From NCBI GenBank assembly GCA_964650965.1, contig CAZYYO010000054.1, forward strand, positions 1 to 16,877: a DNA stretch of 16,877 nt, in the 5' to 3' direction. A model generated the notes under the pieces. It saw only the letters and a program-made list of their open reading frames with translations, had not been told where the DNA came from and searched no databases. The translations under genes were made by a program, and so were the position numbers. Shown here in pieces: positions 7,836-15,316 of the stretch; within the stretch, counting starts at the first letter, position 1, and each line of letters opens with the position of its first letter. This DNA is from CAZYYO01 sp964650965 (lineage in GTDB: Bacteria > Bacillota > Clostridia > Lachnospirales > Lachnospiraceae).

Positions 7836-8315
7836 ATGGATAAAGGTATTATACAGGTGTATTATGGCGACGGTCAGGGGAAATCCTCAGCTGCGTTAGG
7901 AAATGCAATTCGTTATGCCAGCACAGGAAAAAGTGCTTATATTATACAATTTATGAAGGGACAGTTAAATACGGACTATTTAACCAGGCTGGAACCAGAG
8001 GTTAAGGTATTTCGTTTTGAACGTTCCCAGGAAGCCTTCGACAGCCTTACCGAGGAGCAGAAGAAGGAAGAGAAAATCAATATACAAAATGGCTTAAATT
8101 ATGCCAAGAAGGTATTAGTAACAGGGGAATGTGACCTGTTGGTTTTAGATGAAATTCTTGGACTGGTAGATGAGAAGATGGCTACGGTGGAGGATATCGT
8201 GACCGTGTTGAAAGCGAAATCCATTAGTACCCAGGTGATTCTTACCGGACGAAACCTGCCGGATGAAATTCGAGGCATGAGCCAGGAAATATTGAATATC
8301 TCCAGTGAAGGTTAA
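7836..8315 (+). CDS. Short CobO-like P-loop ATPase (cob(I)yrinic acid adenosyltransferase family)
   Basis: 159 residues. AGGAGG at 7825-7830 is 5 bases from ATG 7836 and only 2 from ATG 7833, so 7836 is preferred. The N-terminus MDKGIIQVYYGDGQGKSSAA is the family's modified Walker A (usual form G-N/D-G-K-G-K-T/S-T/S), and DLLVLDEILGLVDE is the Walker B region, followed by VILTGRNLPDEI. CobO/BtuR enzymes transfer an adenosyl group from ATP to cob(I)alamin precursors. This protein ends shortly after the TGRN motif and lacks the C-terminal K-H-P-x(n)-G-I-x-A-R-x-G-I segment of full-length enzymes. No corrinoid genes lie nearby. The missing tail is not explained by a frameshift, as a terminator follows directly. 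It could be a short adenosyltransferase or a P-loop protein with another role; the family call is firm, the activity is not. Confidence 0.75.
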   Translation: MDKGIIQVYYGDGQGKSSAALGNAIRYASTGKSAYIIQFMKGQLNTDYLTRLEPEVKVFRFERSQEAFDSLTEEQKKEEKINIQNGLNYAKKVLVTGECDLLVLDEILGLVDEKMATVEDIVTVLKAKSISTQVILTGRNLPDEIRGMSQEILNISSEG

Positions 8316-8328
8316 TCATTGTATGATC

Positions 8329-8364
8329 ATAGACAGTATGAGAAATCATATTGTCTATTTTTTT
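8329..8364 (+). terminator. Intrinsic terminator after the CobO-like gene
   Basis: A 13-bp stem (8329-8341 with 8346-8358, one G-T pair) with a GAAA tetraloop is followed by a run of Ts to 8364. It lies 13 bases after the stop codon. Confidence 0.85.
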
Positions 8365-8386
8365 GCCCTAAAGCCGAATAATTATC

Positions 8387-8414
8387 TTTAGAAAATGTTA
8401 AAAATCAGTATAAT
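8387..8414 (+). promoter_or_regulatory. Candidate promoter of the GH43 gene
   Basis: A perfect TATAAT at 8409-8414 with a weak TTTAGA at 8387-8392 (16-base spacer), 43 bases before ATG 8458. The poor -35 box would suit activator dependence. Confidence 0.45.
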
Positions 8415-8457
8415 GAAGAAAAACAATGAGAAGAAACTGTCTTAAGGAGGAAGAAAG

Positions 8458-9513
8458 ATGAATCAATATCACAGCATTCGTCCGGGTCAGGTATGGCTGG
8501 ACACCAAAGGGGAACGTATCCAGGCACATGGTGGCTCTGTTATGTACATTGATGGAACCTATTATTGGTATGGAGAAAATAAGGAAAAGACCACAGGGGA
8601 AAATGACATCTGGCACTGGGGCGTTAAATGCTATACCTCTATAGATTTATATAACTGGGAGGATCAGGGGCTTATTATTCCACCGGATTTAGAGAATGAA
8701 GATTCTCCTTTGCACCCCAGCAGTATGATGGACAGACCTCATATCATTTATAATAGCAGCACGGGAAAATATGTGTGCTGGTTGAAAATTATGAATAAAA
8801 ACGGAACCCAGTCTGAGACGATTCTTACTGCAGACCATATCTTAGGACCTTATGAGATTGTAAGAACAGACCTGCGTCCTTTAAATATGAGTGCAGGAGA
8901 TTTTGATTTGGTTGTTGCACCAGATGGGAAAGCCTATTATTACTTTGAGCGGGTGCACAGTGAAACCATTTGTGCAGATCTTACAGAAGATTATACAGAT
9001 GTGACAGGGTATTACAGTACTCATTTTCCCCATATTGCACCACCAGATGTAAGGGAAGCTACCGCTCATTTTTATCGGGAGGGCAAGCATTACCTGCTAA
9101 CCTCTGGAACCACAGGTTATCTTCCCAATCCTTCCCAGGCAGCAGTAGCAGATACCTGGCATGGCCCATTTTGGCAGTTGGGGAATCCTCATCCGGAGGA
9201 TGAAAGCAATACCTCCTATCACTCTCAGATATCCAGTGTATTTCCGGTGGCGGGTAAGAAGGATTTATATATTGCTCTTGCAGACCGTTGGATACCAGAG
9301 CATATGGATTTAAAATATGAAGAATATGCAGCAGAATTTGCCATGATGTTTTCTAAGGATCGTCCCGCAGATTTTCGCTTTAGTGATAAATTTGGATATG
9401 ATGCTCAGCGGAATACCTCTATTGCAGATTATGTGTGGCTCCCCATTTCCTTTGAAAATGGCATCCCTGTGATTCACTGGCAGGATGAATGGAGAATTGA
9501 AGACTATGAATAG
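8458..9513 (+). CDS. Family 43 glycoside hydrolase, exo-beta-1,3-galactanase-like, cytoplasmic
   Basis: 351 residues; AAGGAGG at 8444-8450 is 7 bases from the ATG. The sequence is a five-bladed beta-propeller of the GH43 type. Recognisable elements are IQAHGGSVMYIDGTYYWYGE (21-40), the YTSIDLYNWEDQG substrate-pocket strand, MDRPHIIYN (91-99), VREATAHFYREGKHYLLTSG (198-217) and SNTSYHSQISSVFPV (250-264). The layout resembles GH43 exo-beta-1,3-galactanases. By analogy, E200 (in REATAHF, usual EAPA) is the catalytic acid and Q257 (in YHSQ) stands where those enzymes use glutamine in place of the GH43 aspartate base; D92 would replace a conserved glutamate. There is no signal peptide, so it would act on short imported galactosides. 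It stands alone between a terminator and an AraC gene 137 bases downstream. Fold is confident; substrate is inferred. Confidence 0.82.
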   Translation: MNQYHSIRPGQVWLDTKGERIQAHGGSVMYIDGTYYWYGENKEKTTGENDIWHWGVKCYTSIDLYNWEDQGLIIPPDLENEDSPLHPSSMMDRPHIIYNSSTGKYVCWLKIMNKNGTQSETILTADHILGPYEIVRTDLRPLNMSAGDFDLVVAPDGKAYYYFERVHSETICADLTEDYTDVTGYYSTHFPHIAPPDVREATAHFYREGKHYLLTSGTTGYLPNPSQAAVADTWHGPFWQLGNPHPEDESNTSYHSQISSVFPVAGKKDLYIALADRWIPEHMDLKYEEYAAEFAMMFSKDRPADFRFSDKFGYDAQRNTSIADYVWLPISFENGIPVIHWQDEWRIEDYE

Positions 9514-9514
9514 A

Positions 9515-9535
9515 CAGAATTAGCTCGGAATTCTG
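9515..9535. repeat. Inverted repeat just after the GH43 gene
   Basis: Seven-base arms CAGAATT (9515-9521) and AATTCTG (9529-9535) are perfect complements around the spacer AGCTCGG. It starts one base after the GH43 stop. No T run follows directly (the nearest is at about 9549), so it could be a weak terminator, an mRNA 3' end structure or a binding site ahead of the AraC gene. Confidence 0.4.
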
Positions 9536-9579
9536 GGGATACCAATCGTTTTTCTTAAAGTATTATTCCAAAGAGAAGG

Positions 9580-9585
9580 TATAAT
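9580..9585 (+). promoter_or_regulatory. Candidate -10 box of the AraC-type gene
   Basis: Perfect TATAAT at 9580-9585, 65 bases before ATG 9651, with no recognisable -35 at 16-18 bases. It suggests the regulator can be transcribed apart from the GH43 gene. Confidence 0.35.
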
Positions 9586-9650
9586 TATTAGGTAAGATGT
9601 AAGAAAATTTGCTTATGATACTTCCGTAGAAAATGATAAGGAGAACCGGA

Positions 9651-10871
9651 ATGAAGGATTATGATGAAGCTTGTCGTGATATTCGTCAATACTCTGGTAT
9701 GGTATATTGCAGTAAGGGAATTAGCTGCTGGGGCTTTAGTCTTTTGGGAGATTTCTTTTACAGTACCTGTGCCAGCCATGAGACATTTTTGGAACATTTG
9801 CACCAAAGCGGATGCTTGGATTATGTGACTTCCTATCAGGGAGACCGCAGACGTCCTCTTTTATTAAGTGACAAAGCAGGCTTCTTATGGGTGGCAGATT
9901 ACCTGTGGAAGGACAAGCAGCCAGATATTGTTATTTTAATGGGACCATTTCTCTTAGAGCCCTGTTCCTATGATACCGTGAAAAAATCCATCGATGCCTT
10001 AGACGAGAATATTAAAACAAAGGTGAATCTTCTTAAGGAAATGATTAATGTACCGGTGGTTGATTTGTCAGTCATCCAGCAATATGCTGTTATGCTTCAT
10101 TTTACATTAACAGAAGAGCATCTTCAGGGTGAGAATATAGAGTTTCAGGGATATGGTAAGCCAAAGCCGGAGGAAGAAGATGAAGACCTGGTTTCCACGC
10201 GAAATTACCAGCAGTCACATTTTCGGGAACAGCAAATTCTTCATTATGTAAGAGAGGGCAATGGAAATATCAGTGAAATTATGTCGGGACCAAAGGATGG
10301 TCCCCTGACCGGATATTATTCAGAACGCTCTGATCTGCGCAGTGAGAAGAATACCGTGATTATATTTACCGCATTATGTGCCAGGGCTGCCATTGAGGGA
10401 GGTTTGTCTCCGGCGAAAGCAAAACGAATGGAGAATGAGTATATTAATCAGGTGGAGGAATGTGATACTACCACCCAGCTGATGAATGTGAATCTAAAAA
10501 TGTTGGGGGACTTTATTCATCATGTGCATGAGTGTAAAATGACCCAGAGCCAGTCTTTGGCTGTTAGAAATTGCAAGGATTATATTCAAAGAAACCTTAC
10601 TCATGAGATTCGACTGGAGAATCTGGCGAAAGAAACCGGATATTCCGAATATTATTTAACCAAGAAATTCTATAAAGAAACAGGAATCCGGTTAAATGAT
10701 TATATTAAGGATGCACGGATTGAACTGGCCAAGGTATGGCTTACAACAACGGATAAAACCATAGAGGAAATCAGTGACGAAATGCAGTTTACAACCCGTA
10801 ATTATTTCAGCAAGATTTTTCGGGACAAGGAGGGAATGTCTCCTGTAACATACCGCATGAACCATCATTAA
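9651..10871 (+). CDS. AraC family transcriptional regulator
   Basis: 406 residues. The frame opens at 9633, but ATG 9651 has AAGGAG at 9638-9643 with 7-base spacing. The C-terminal 103 residues (about 304-406) are the AraC DNA-binding domain with two helix-turn-helix units: LENLAKETGYSEYYLTKKFY and IEEISDEMQFTTRNYFSKIF, ending in the family signature GMSPVTYR. The N-terminal 300 residues are not an arabinose-binding cupin; they contain a cysteine-rich start and PDIVILMGPFLLEP, a pattern seen in clostridial sugar-responsive AraC regulators, and probably sense a ligand or partner. The GH43 gene upstream, on the same strand, is the natural candidate target. No transmembrane segment is present. 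Its stop codon shares bases with the stop of the converging LacI-type gene. Confidence 0.88.
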   Translation: MKDYDEACRDIRQYSGMVYCSKGISCWGFSLLGDFFYSTCASHETFLEHLHQSGCLDYVTSYQGDRRRPLLLSDKAGFLWVADYLWKDKQPDIVILMGPFLLEPCSYDTVKKSIDALDENIKTKVNLLKEMINVPVVDLSVIQQYAVMLHFTLTEEHLQGENIEFQGYGKPKPEEEDEDLVSTRNYQQSHFREQQILHYVREGNGNISEIMSGPKDGPLTGYYSERSDLRSEKNTVIIFTALCARAAIEGGLSPAKAKRMENEYINQVEECDTTTQLMNVNLKMLGDFIHHVHECKMTQSQSLAVRNCKDYIQRNLTHEIRLENLAKETGYSEYYLTKKFYKETGIRLNDYIKDARIELAKVWLTTTDKTIEEISDEMQFTTRNYFSKIFRDKEGMSPVTYRMNHH

Positions 10872-11869
10872 TGAATGGAATGGCGTTTCACAAGGTGGGG
10901 CTGAATCTGTATATTGACAGGATAGCAGCCTTTATGATGCATGGTGTGAATCAGCCGCTGGGCTGCCACCTGCCCCATATACTTGGTAGGAACGTGGATT
11001 GTGGTCAGTGCAGGCTCAATATAATTACAGCTGGGAATATCATCAAAACCAATGATGGCAATATCCTCCGGCAGGTGATAGCCTCGTTCCTTTAGTGCCC
11101 GCATAGCGCCAATAGCAATTAAGTCATTGTCGGCAAACAAAGCCGAAGGAAGCTCCTCGCCACTATCAATATAGCTAAGCATATCGGCATAGGCCCCGTC
11201 TACAGACGGGGTCATTTCATATACAGGGGATTTACTTCGGGACATACCGTGACTTTTTACCGCCTTCTCAAATCCCATTTTCCGTTCCTGAAAGTTTCGA
11301 ATCAGATAGGAGGAATGGAGATATCCAGGTTGAACCTTTCTCTGCTGAATCAGGTAATCTGTTGCCATGTAGGCACCATCCATATTATTAATCTGCACAG
11401 AATCTACAGTTTCAGAGAGAAAATGATTGTCTAATAGGATAGTAGGAAGAGGGGTGGCATTTAACAGAGACAGATCCTCAGCCTGCATTTCTGTTCCAAA
11501 TAAAATAATGCCGCTGCCCTTAAGCATACTGATATCCTGCAGCTGATTTGTCAGCTGTACCATATCATAGACATTAATAATGTGTACGTGAAAGCCGGCA
11601 TTTTGGCATTCCATCTCCACCCCTTCGGTCAGCTGCGAGAAAAAGGAGGTATCAGATAAAATAGCACCGTGCTTCTTATAATAAATAAGGTAAATTGGTT
11701 TATCCGCATAGCCGGACGTTTCTCTGGAATCAATTTGCATACCGTATTTCTTAGCAGCTTCTTTCACCAGATTCCTGGTCTGGGTACTGACCCCAGGCTT
11801 ATTGTTCAGTGCGAAGGATACCGCAGCTTCTGATATTCCCAGCTCTTTTGCCAACTCTTTTCCAGTCAT
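10868..11869 (-). CDS. LacI family transcriptional repressor
   Basis: 333 residues. The frame extends to a TTG at 11896, but ATG 11869 has AAGGAGAGG just upstream and begins the standard DNA-binding domain. Residues 1-25 are the LacI helix-turn-helix (MTGKELAKELGISEAAVSFA, then LNNKPGVS), followed by the hinge region and, from about residue 58, a periplasmic-binding-protein-like sugar-sensing domain with ALFADNDLIAIGAMRALKER and IAIIGFDDIPSCNYIEPALT, both typical. It is transcribed away from the isomerase operon, with 234 bases between the two start codons, so it is probably that operon's repressor, released by a pathway sugar or sugar phosphate. The gene's stop overlaps the AraC gene's stop. 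Confidence 0.93.
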   Translation of the reverse strand: MTGKELAKELGISEAAVSFALNNKPGVSTQTRNLVKEAAKKYGMQIDSRETSGYADKPIYLIYYKKHGAILSDTSFFSQLTEGVEMECQNAGFHVHIINVYDMVQLTNQLQDISMLKGSGIILFGTEMQAEDLSLLNATPLPTILLDNHFLSETVDSVQINNMDGAYMATDYLIQQRKVQPGYLHSSYLIRNFQERKMGFEKAVKSHGMSRSKSPVYEMTPSVDGAYADMLSYIDSGEELPSALFADNDLIAIGAMRALKERGYHLPEDIAIIGFDDIPSCNYIEPALTTIHVPTKYMGQVAAQRLIHTMHHKGCYPVNIQIQPHLVKRHSIH

Positions 11870-11924
11870 GGAACCTCTCCTTTTGGATGAAATCAAACCT
11901 CTCTGCGTTGTGAATGTTGCACTA

Positions 11925-11953
11925 AGTATAACAAAGAAGATAAATCAGGTAAA
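11925..11953 (-). promoter_or_regulatory. Candidate promoter of the LacI-type gene
   Basis: On the minus strand: TTTACC (-35, at 11948-11953), a 17-base spacer and TATACT (-10, at 11925-11930), 55 bases before ATG 11869. Confidence 0.5.
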
Positions 11954-11965
11954 TAAATTAAGTAA

Positions 11966-11978
11966 AATTAAGTTAATT
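11966..11978. repeat. AT-rich 13-base palindrome in the divergent promoter region
   Basis: AATTAAGTTAATT reads the same on both strands around a central G. It lies between the two divergent promoters and could be a binding site or an UP-like element; AT-rich palindromes of this size also arise by chance. Confidence 0.25.
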
Positions 11979-12014
11979 ATTACTAAATCCACCATAGGAA
12001 TTAAGGAAAATGCT

Positions 12015-12023
12015 TGATAAAAT
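12015..12023 (+). promoter_or_regulatory. Candidate extended -10 promoter of the isomerase operon
   Basis: TGATAAAAT (TG at 12015-12016, TAAAAT at 12018-12023) fits an extended -10; no good -35 is present at 16-18 bases. Transcription would start near 12030. The hexamer ATGCTT occurs on both sides, at 12010-12015 and 12024-12029. Confidence 0.45.
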
Positions 12024-12032
12024 ATGCTTAAG

Positions 12033-12046
12033 AAATCAGCTGATTT
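12033..12046. promoter_or_regulatory. Candidate operator: perfect 14-base palindrome
   Basis: AAATCAGCTGATTT is a perfect palindrome placed a few bases after the predicted transcription start of the isomerase operon and beside a divergent LacI-type gene, the usual place for a repressor site. LacI-family operators are commonly palindromes of this length, though most have CG at the centre and this one has GC. Confidence 0.5.
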
Positions 12047-12103
12047 ATTTACAACGAAAAGGATGAACGGAACAAAGGTTCCAAGAACAGGAGGAAGGAT
12101 AGA

Positions 12104-13525
12104 ATGGAGAAAGCAAAAATCAAATTGGGCTTTGCACCTACCAGAAGAAGTATCTTTAGTGCACCGGATGCAATTAAGTATGCTAACTTAACCAGAGAAC
12201 GCTTACAGGAATTAGGTGTTGAATTTGTAGATATTGTGGATATAAATGAGGAAGGACTGCTGTATGATGAGGCAGACCGTATCCGGATTGCAGACAAATT
12301 CAAGGCAGAACAGGTGGATGGTCTTTTTCTTCCCCATGCCAATTTTGGAACGGAATATGAGTGTGCCCGATTAGCTAAGGAGCTGAATGTGCCAGTGCTG
12401 CTGTGGGGACCTAGAGACGAACGACCAGAGCCGGATGGCATGCGACTGCGGGATTCTCAGTGTGGATTGTTTGCTACGGGAAAGGTGTTAAGAAGATTTG
12501 GCGTGCCCTTTACCTATCTTACCAACTGCAGACTAACAGACCCGGAATTTGAGAGAGGCATTAAGGATTTCATGGCGGTTTGTAATGTGGTTAAGACCTT
12601 TCGGAATGTTAGAATTCTTCAGATTGGACCGAGACCCTTCGATTTTTGGAGTACCATGTGTAATGAAGGCGAGCTGTTAGAAAAGTTCAATGTACAGCTG
12701 GCGCCGATTCCTATTCCAGAGCTTACCACAGCAATGAAGGCTGCCAAGGAGGATACCACAGCTATGGAAGAGGTTATTACTTATTGTAAGTCTAACATGA
12801 CCTGCAGTATTAGTGATGAACTTCTGGCAAATGTGGCAGCACTAAAGCTGGCTATGAAGAATCTGGCTATGAAATACGGCTGCAATGCCATTGCCATTCA
12901 GTGCTGGAATGCCCTTCAGGGAGAAATTGGAATTATGCCATGTGCAGCCAATTCCCTGTTAAATGAAGAGGGAATTCCAGTGGTTTGCGAGACAGATATC
13001 CATGGAGCAATTACCAGCCTTATGGTGGAGGCTGCAGGGATGAATGAGACAAGATCTATGTTTGCAGACTGGACCGTACGTCACCCGGATAATGAAAATG
13101 GAGAATTACTGCAGCATTGTGGTCCATGGCCTATTTCTGTGGCAAAAGAGAAACCAACCATTTGTGAGCCGGTGGCATTTGATTATAATGGGGCAGTATC
13201 TGCAGAGGCAAAGCATGGAGCATTAACCCTTGCCAGATTTGATGGAGATGGAGGCGAATATTCGCTGCTGCTGGGTCATGCCAGGGGAATTGAGGGACCT
13301 TATACCAAGGGTACCTATCTCTGGGTTGAGGTGGAGAATCTTAAGCGATTAGAGGCAAAGGTAGTGGAAGGACCTTACATTCACCACTGCGTAGCCATTC
13401 ACCAGGACGTGGTTCCTGTGTTATATGAAGCTTGCAAATATATTGGTGTTGCACCGGATCTATATGATCCCATTGAAGAACAGGTGAAGGCTTATCTTCG
13501 TGGAGAGGATGTAACTTTTTCGTAG
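12104..13525 (+). CDS. L-fucose/L-arabinose isomerase family sugar isomerase
   Basis: 473 residues; AGGAGG at 12089-12094 precedes the ATG. It belongs to the fucose/arabinose isomerase superfamily, which interconverts aldoses and ketoses with a divalent metal ion. Support comes from the N-terminal Rossmann-like halves (VDGLFLPHANFGTEYECARL; VPVLLWGPRDERP), the central NAIAIQCWNALQGEIGIMPC segment (261-280), VVCETDIHGAITSLMVEAAG (293-312) and the C-terminal VEGPYIHHCVAIHQDV region. Candidate metal ligands are E274, D298 and H428 by position in the motifs; I cannot confirm them. It is the first gene of an operon with a split transketolase and an FGGY kinase, so it probably makes the ketose that the kinase phosphorylates. 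The family covers fucose, arabinose and several uncharacterised sugars, so the substrate is open. Confidence 0.85.
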   Translation: MEKAKIKLGFAPTRRSIFSAPDAIKYANLTRERLQELGVEFVDIVDINEEGLLYDEADRIRIADKFKAEQVDGLFLPHANFGTEYECARLAKELNVPVLLWGPRDERPEPDGMRLRDSQCGLFATGKVLRRFGVPFTYLTNCRLTDPEFERGIKDFMAVCNVVKTFRNVRILQIGPRPFDFWSTMCNEGELLEKFNVQLAPIPIPELTTAMKAAKEDTTAMEEVITYCKSNMTCSISDELLANVAALKLAMKNLAMKYGCNAIAIQCWNALQGEIGIMPCAANSLLNEEGIPVVCETDIHGAITSLMVEAAGMNETRSMFADWTVRHPDNENGELLQHCGPWPISVAKEKPTICEPVAFDYNGAVSAEAKHGALTLARFDGDGGEYSLLLGHARGIEGPYTKGTYLWVEVENLKRLEAKVVEGPYIHHCVAIHQDVVPVLYEACKYIGVAPDLYDPIEEQVKAYLRGEDVTFS

Positions 13526-13538
13526 AAAGGATAAGAAA

Positions 13539-14387
13539 ATGAGCAGTCAAAGGAACATTTTGGAATTAAAGAGGCTGGCATATGATCTGCGCAAGGACAC
13601 ACTGGATATTATTATGTCCGGAGGTGGGGGTCATATAGGCGGAGATATGAGTGTCATGGAGATTTTAGTTACCTTGTATTTTGACCAGATGAATATCAGT
13701 CCCCAGAATAAGGACGACGAGAATCGAGATCTTTTTGTAATGAGTAAGGGACACTCTGTAGAAGCATATTATGCGGTGCTGTGCAGGAAGGGATTTTTGG
13801 ATTATCAGGATGTAAAGAAACGATTCTCAAAATTTGGTTCTCCTTATATTGGACATCCCAACAACAAGCTGGATGGCATTGAGATGAATTCCGGTTCTCT
13901 TGGGCATGGACTGCCAGTATGTGTAGGTATGGCACTGGCATCTAAGCTGGATGGACGGGATAATCGTATTTATACAGTTATGGGTGATGGAGAAATTGCC
14001 GAGGGCTCTGTGTGGGAAGCCTTCGAAGCAGCACATATGTATCAGCTGGATAATTTATGCGGGGTGATTGATCGGAATCATTTGCAGATTTCAGGAGATA
14101 CGGAGCAGGTTATGGCTCATGAGGTGTTAACAGAGCGATGCAAGAGCTATGGATGGCATGTGATCTCCCTGCCGGATGGCAATGATGTACAGGCACTTCA
14201 CGATGCATTTGAAGAGGCGAAAGCTACTAAGGGTCAGCCTACGGTAATTATTGCAAATACCATTAAGGGCTGTGGCTCTTCGGTGATGGAAAATAAGGCC
14301 ACATGGCATCACAAGGTACCTTCCCAGGAAGAATATCAGCAAATTATGCTTGATTTTGCAGCTAGAAAGGAGGCAATTCATGAATAA
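13539..14387 (+). CDS. Transketolase, N-terminal (thiamine diphosphate-binding) subunit
   Basis: 282 residues, the usual size for the N-terminal half of a split transketolase. The ATG follows AAAGGA, 13 bases after the isomerase stop. The thiamine diphosphate-binding motif starts GDGEIAEGSVWEAFEAAH (149-166) and ends with N180 in DRNHLQISG. Conserved histidines appear in GGGGHIGGD (H32), MSKGHSVEAYY (H72) and SGSLGHGLPV (H123). With the next gene it forms one enzyme that moves a two-carbon ketol unit between a ketose phosphate and an aldose phosphate. The end overlaps the next gene by 8 bases, which suggests translational coupling and equal subunit amounts. A dedicated copy inside a sugar operon is typical of pathways that feed an unusual ketose phosphate to the enzyme, such as the apulose-4-phosphate transketolase of apiose catabolism. 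Confidence 0.92.
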   Translation: MSSQRNILELKRLAYDLRKDTLDIIMSGGGGHIGGDMSVMEILVTLYFDQMNISPQNKDDENRDLFVMSKGHSVEAYYAVLCRKGFLDYQDVKKRFSKFGSPYIGHPNNKLDGIEMNSGSLGHGLPVCVGMALASKLDGRDNRIYTVMGDGEIAEGSVWEAFEAAHMYQLDNLCGVIDRNHLQISGDTEQVMAHEVLTERCKSYGWHVISLPDGNDVQALHDAFEEAKATKGQPTVIIANTIKGCGSSVMENKATWHHKVPSQEEYQQIMLDFAARKEAIHE

Positions 14388-15312
14388 GACACCCAATCGA
14401 AAAGTAATCTGTGACGTTCTCCTAGAGCATGCCAGGGAGGATAAAGATATTGTAGTGTTATGTTCGGACTCCAGAGGGTCAGCCTCTTTAGCACCTTTTG
14501 CAGAAGCATTTCCACAGCAGTTTGTGGAAGTGGGAATTGCAGAACAGAATTTAGTAAGTATTGCAGCAGGTCTGGCAAAATGTGGAAAGAAGAGCTTTGC
14601 CGCTTCCCCTGCCTGCTTCTTATCTACAAGAAGCTATGAACAGGCCAAGATTGACTGTGCCTATTCCGATACCAATGTGACCTTGATTGGCATTAGTGGA
14701 GGCGTCAGCTACGGAGCTTTGGGAATGAGTCATCACTCAGCTCAGGATATTGCAGCTATGGCAGCGATTCCTAATATGCGGGTATATTTGCCCAGCGACC
14801 AGCATCAGACTCGTAAGCTGGTGGAGGCACTTCTATTAGATAAGAAATGTGCATATCTTCGCGTAGGAAGAAATCCGGTAGAAGATGTATATAGCGAAGA
14901 TGACTGTCCATTTACAATGAATAAAGCAACTGTGGTGGCAAAGGGAAGTGATATTACCTTGATTGCCTGTGGTGAGATGGTAAAGCCGGCCAAGGATGCA
15001 GCCCAGTTACTAGAAGCAGAGGGAATCTCTGTTAGAGTATTAGATATGTATTGCTTAAAGCCGCTGGATACTGACGCAATTATTCAGGCGGCAAAAGAAA
15101 CCCAGGCAATTATTACGGTAGAAGAGCACGCCCCATTTGGCGGCTTAGGTGCTATGGTGGCACAGGTGGTTAGCGAACACTGCCCTAAGAAGGTGAAGAA
15201 TCTTGCCCTGCCGGATGCACCGGTGATTACTGGAACCAGCCAGGAGGTATTTAACTATTATGGCTTAAATGCAGAGGGTATTGCAAGGACAGCCAGAGAA
15301 ATATTGGAGTAA
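14380..15312 (+). CDS. Transketolase, C-terminal (pyrimidine-binding) subunit
   Basis: 310 residues. The frame opens at 14350, but AGAAAGGAGG at 14363-14372 points to ATG 14380, which overlaps the preceding gene by 8 bases. The pyrimidine-binding domain contains the catalytic glutamate region FVEVGIAEQNLVSIAAGLAK (E55), then GISGGVSYGALGMSHHSAQD (104-123) with the paired histidines, and AIPNMRVYLPSDQHQT. A transketolase C-terminal domain follows (VRVLDMYCLKPLDTDAII; TVEEHAPFGGLGAMVAQVVS). Usual split transketolases have G-x-T-H-Q/H in place of GMSHH, so this belongs to a somewhat divergent branch; whether this alters substrate choice cannot be told from sequence alone. It pairs with the preceding gene. 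Confidence 0.92.
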   Translation: MNKTPNRKVICDVLLEHAREDKDIVVLCSDSRGSASLAPFAEAFPQQFVEVGIAEQNLVSIAAGLAKCGKKSFAASPACFLSTRSYEQAKIDCAYSDTNVTLIGISGGVSYGALGMSHHSAQDIAAMAAIPNMRVYLPSDQHQTRKLVEALLLDKKCAYLRVGRNPVEDVYSEDDCPFTMNKATVVAKGSDITLIACGEMVKPAKDAAQLLEAEGISVRVLDMYCLKPLDTDAIIQAAKETQAIITVEEHAPFGGLGAMVAQVVSEHCPKKVKNLALPDAPVITGTSQEVFNYYGLNAEGIARTAREILE

Positions 15313-15316
15313 GGCT

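Noticed and set aside
12069..12082. GGAAC-AAAG-GTTCC hairpin in the isomerase leader
   Set aside because: The stem is only 5 bp, without a T run, too short to support an attenuator or riboswitch.
12049..12441. 130-codon open frame on the minus strand opposite the isomerase start
   Set aside because: It is Ser/Leu-rich, matches no family I know, and is explained as a reverse-frame shadow of the isomerase gene.
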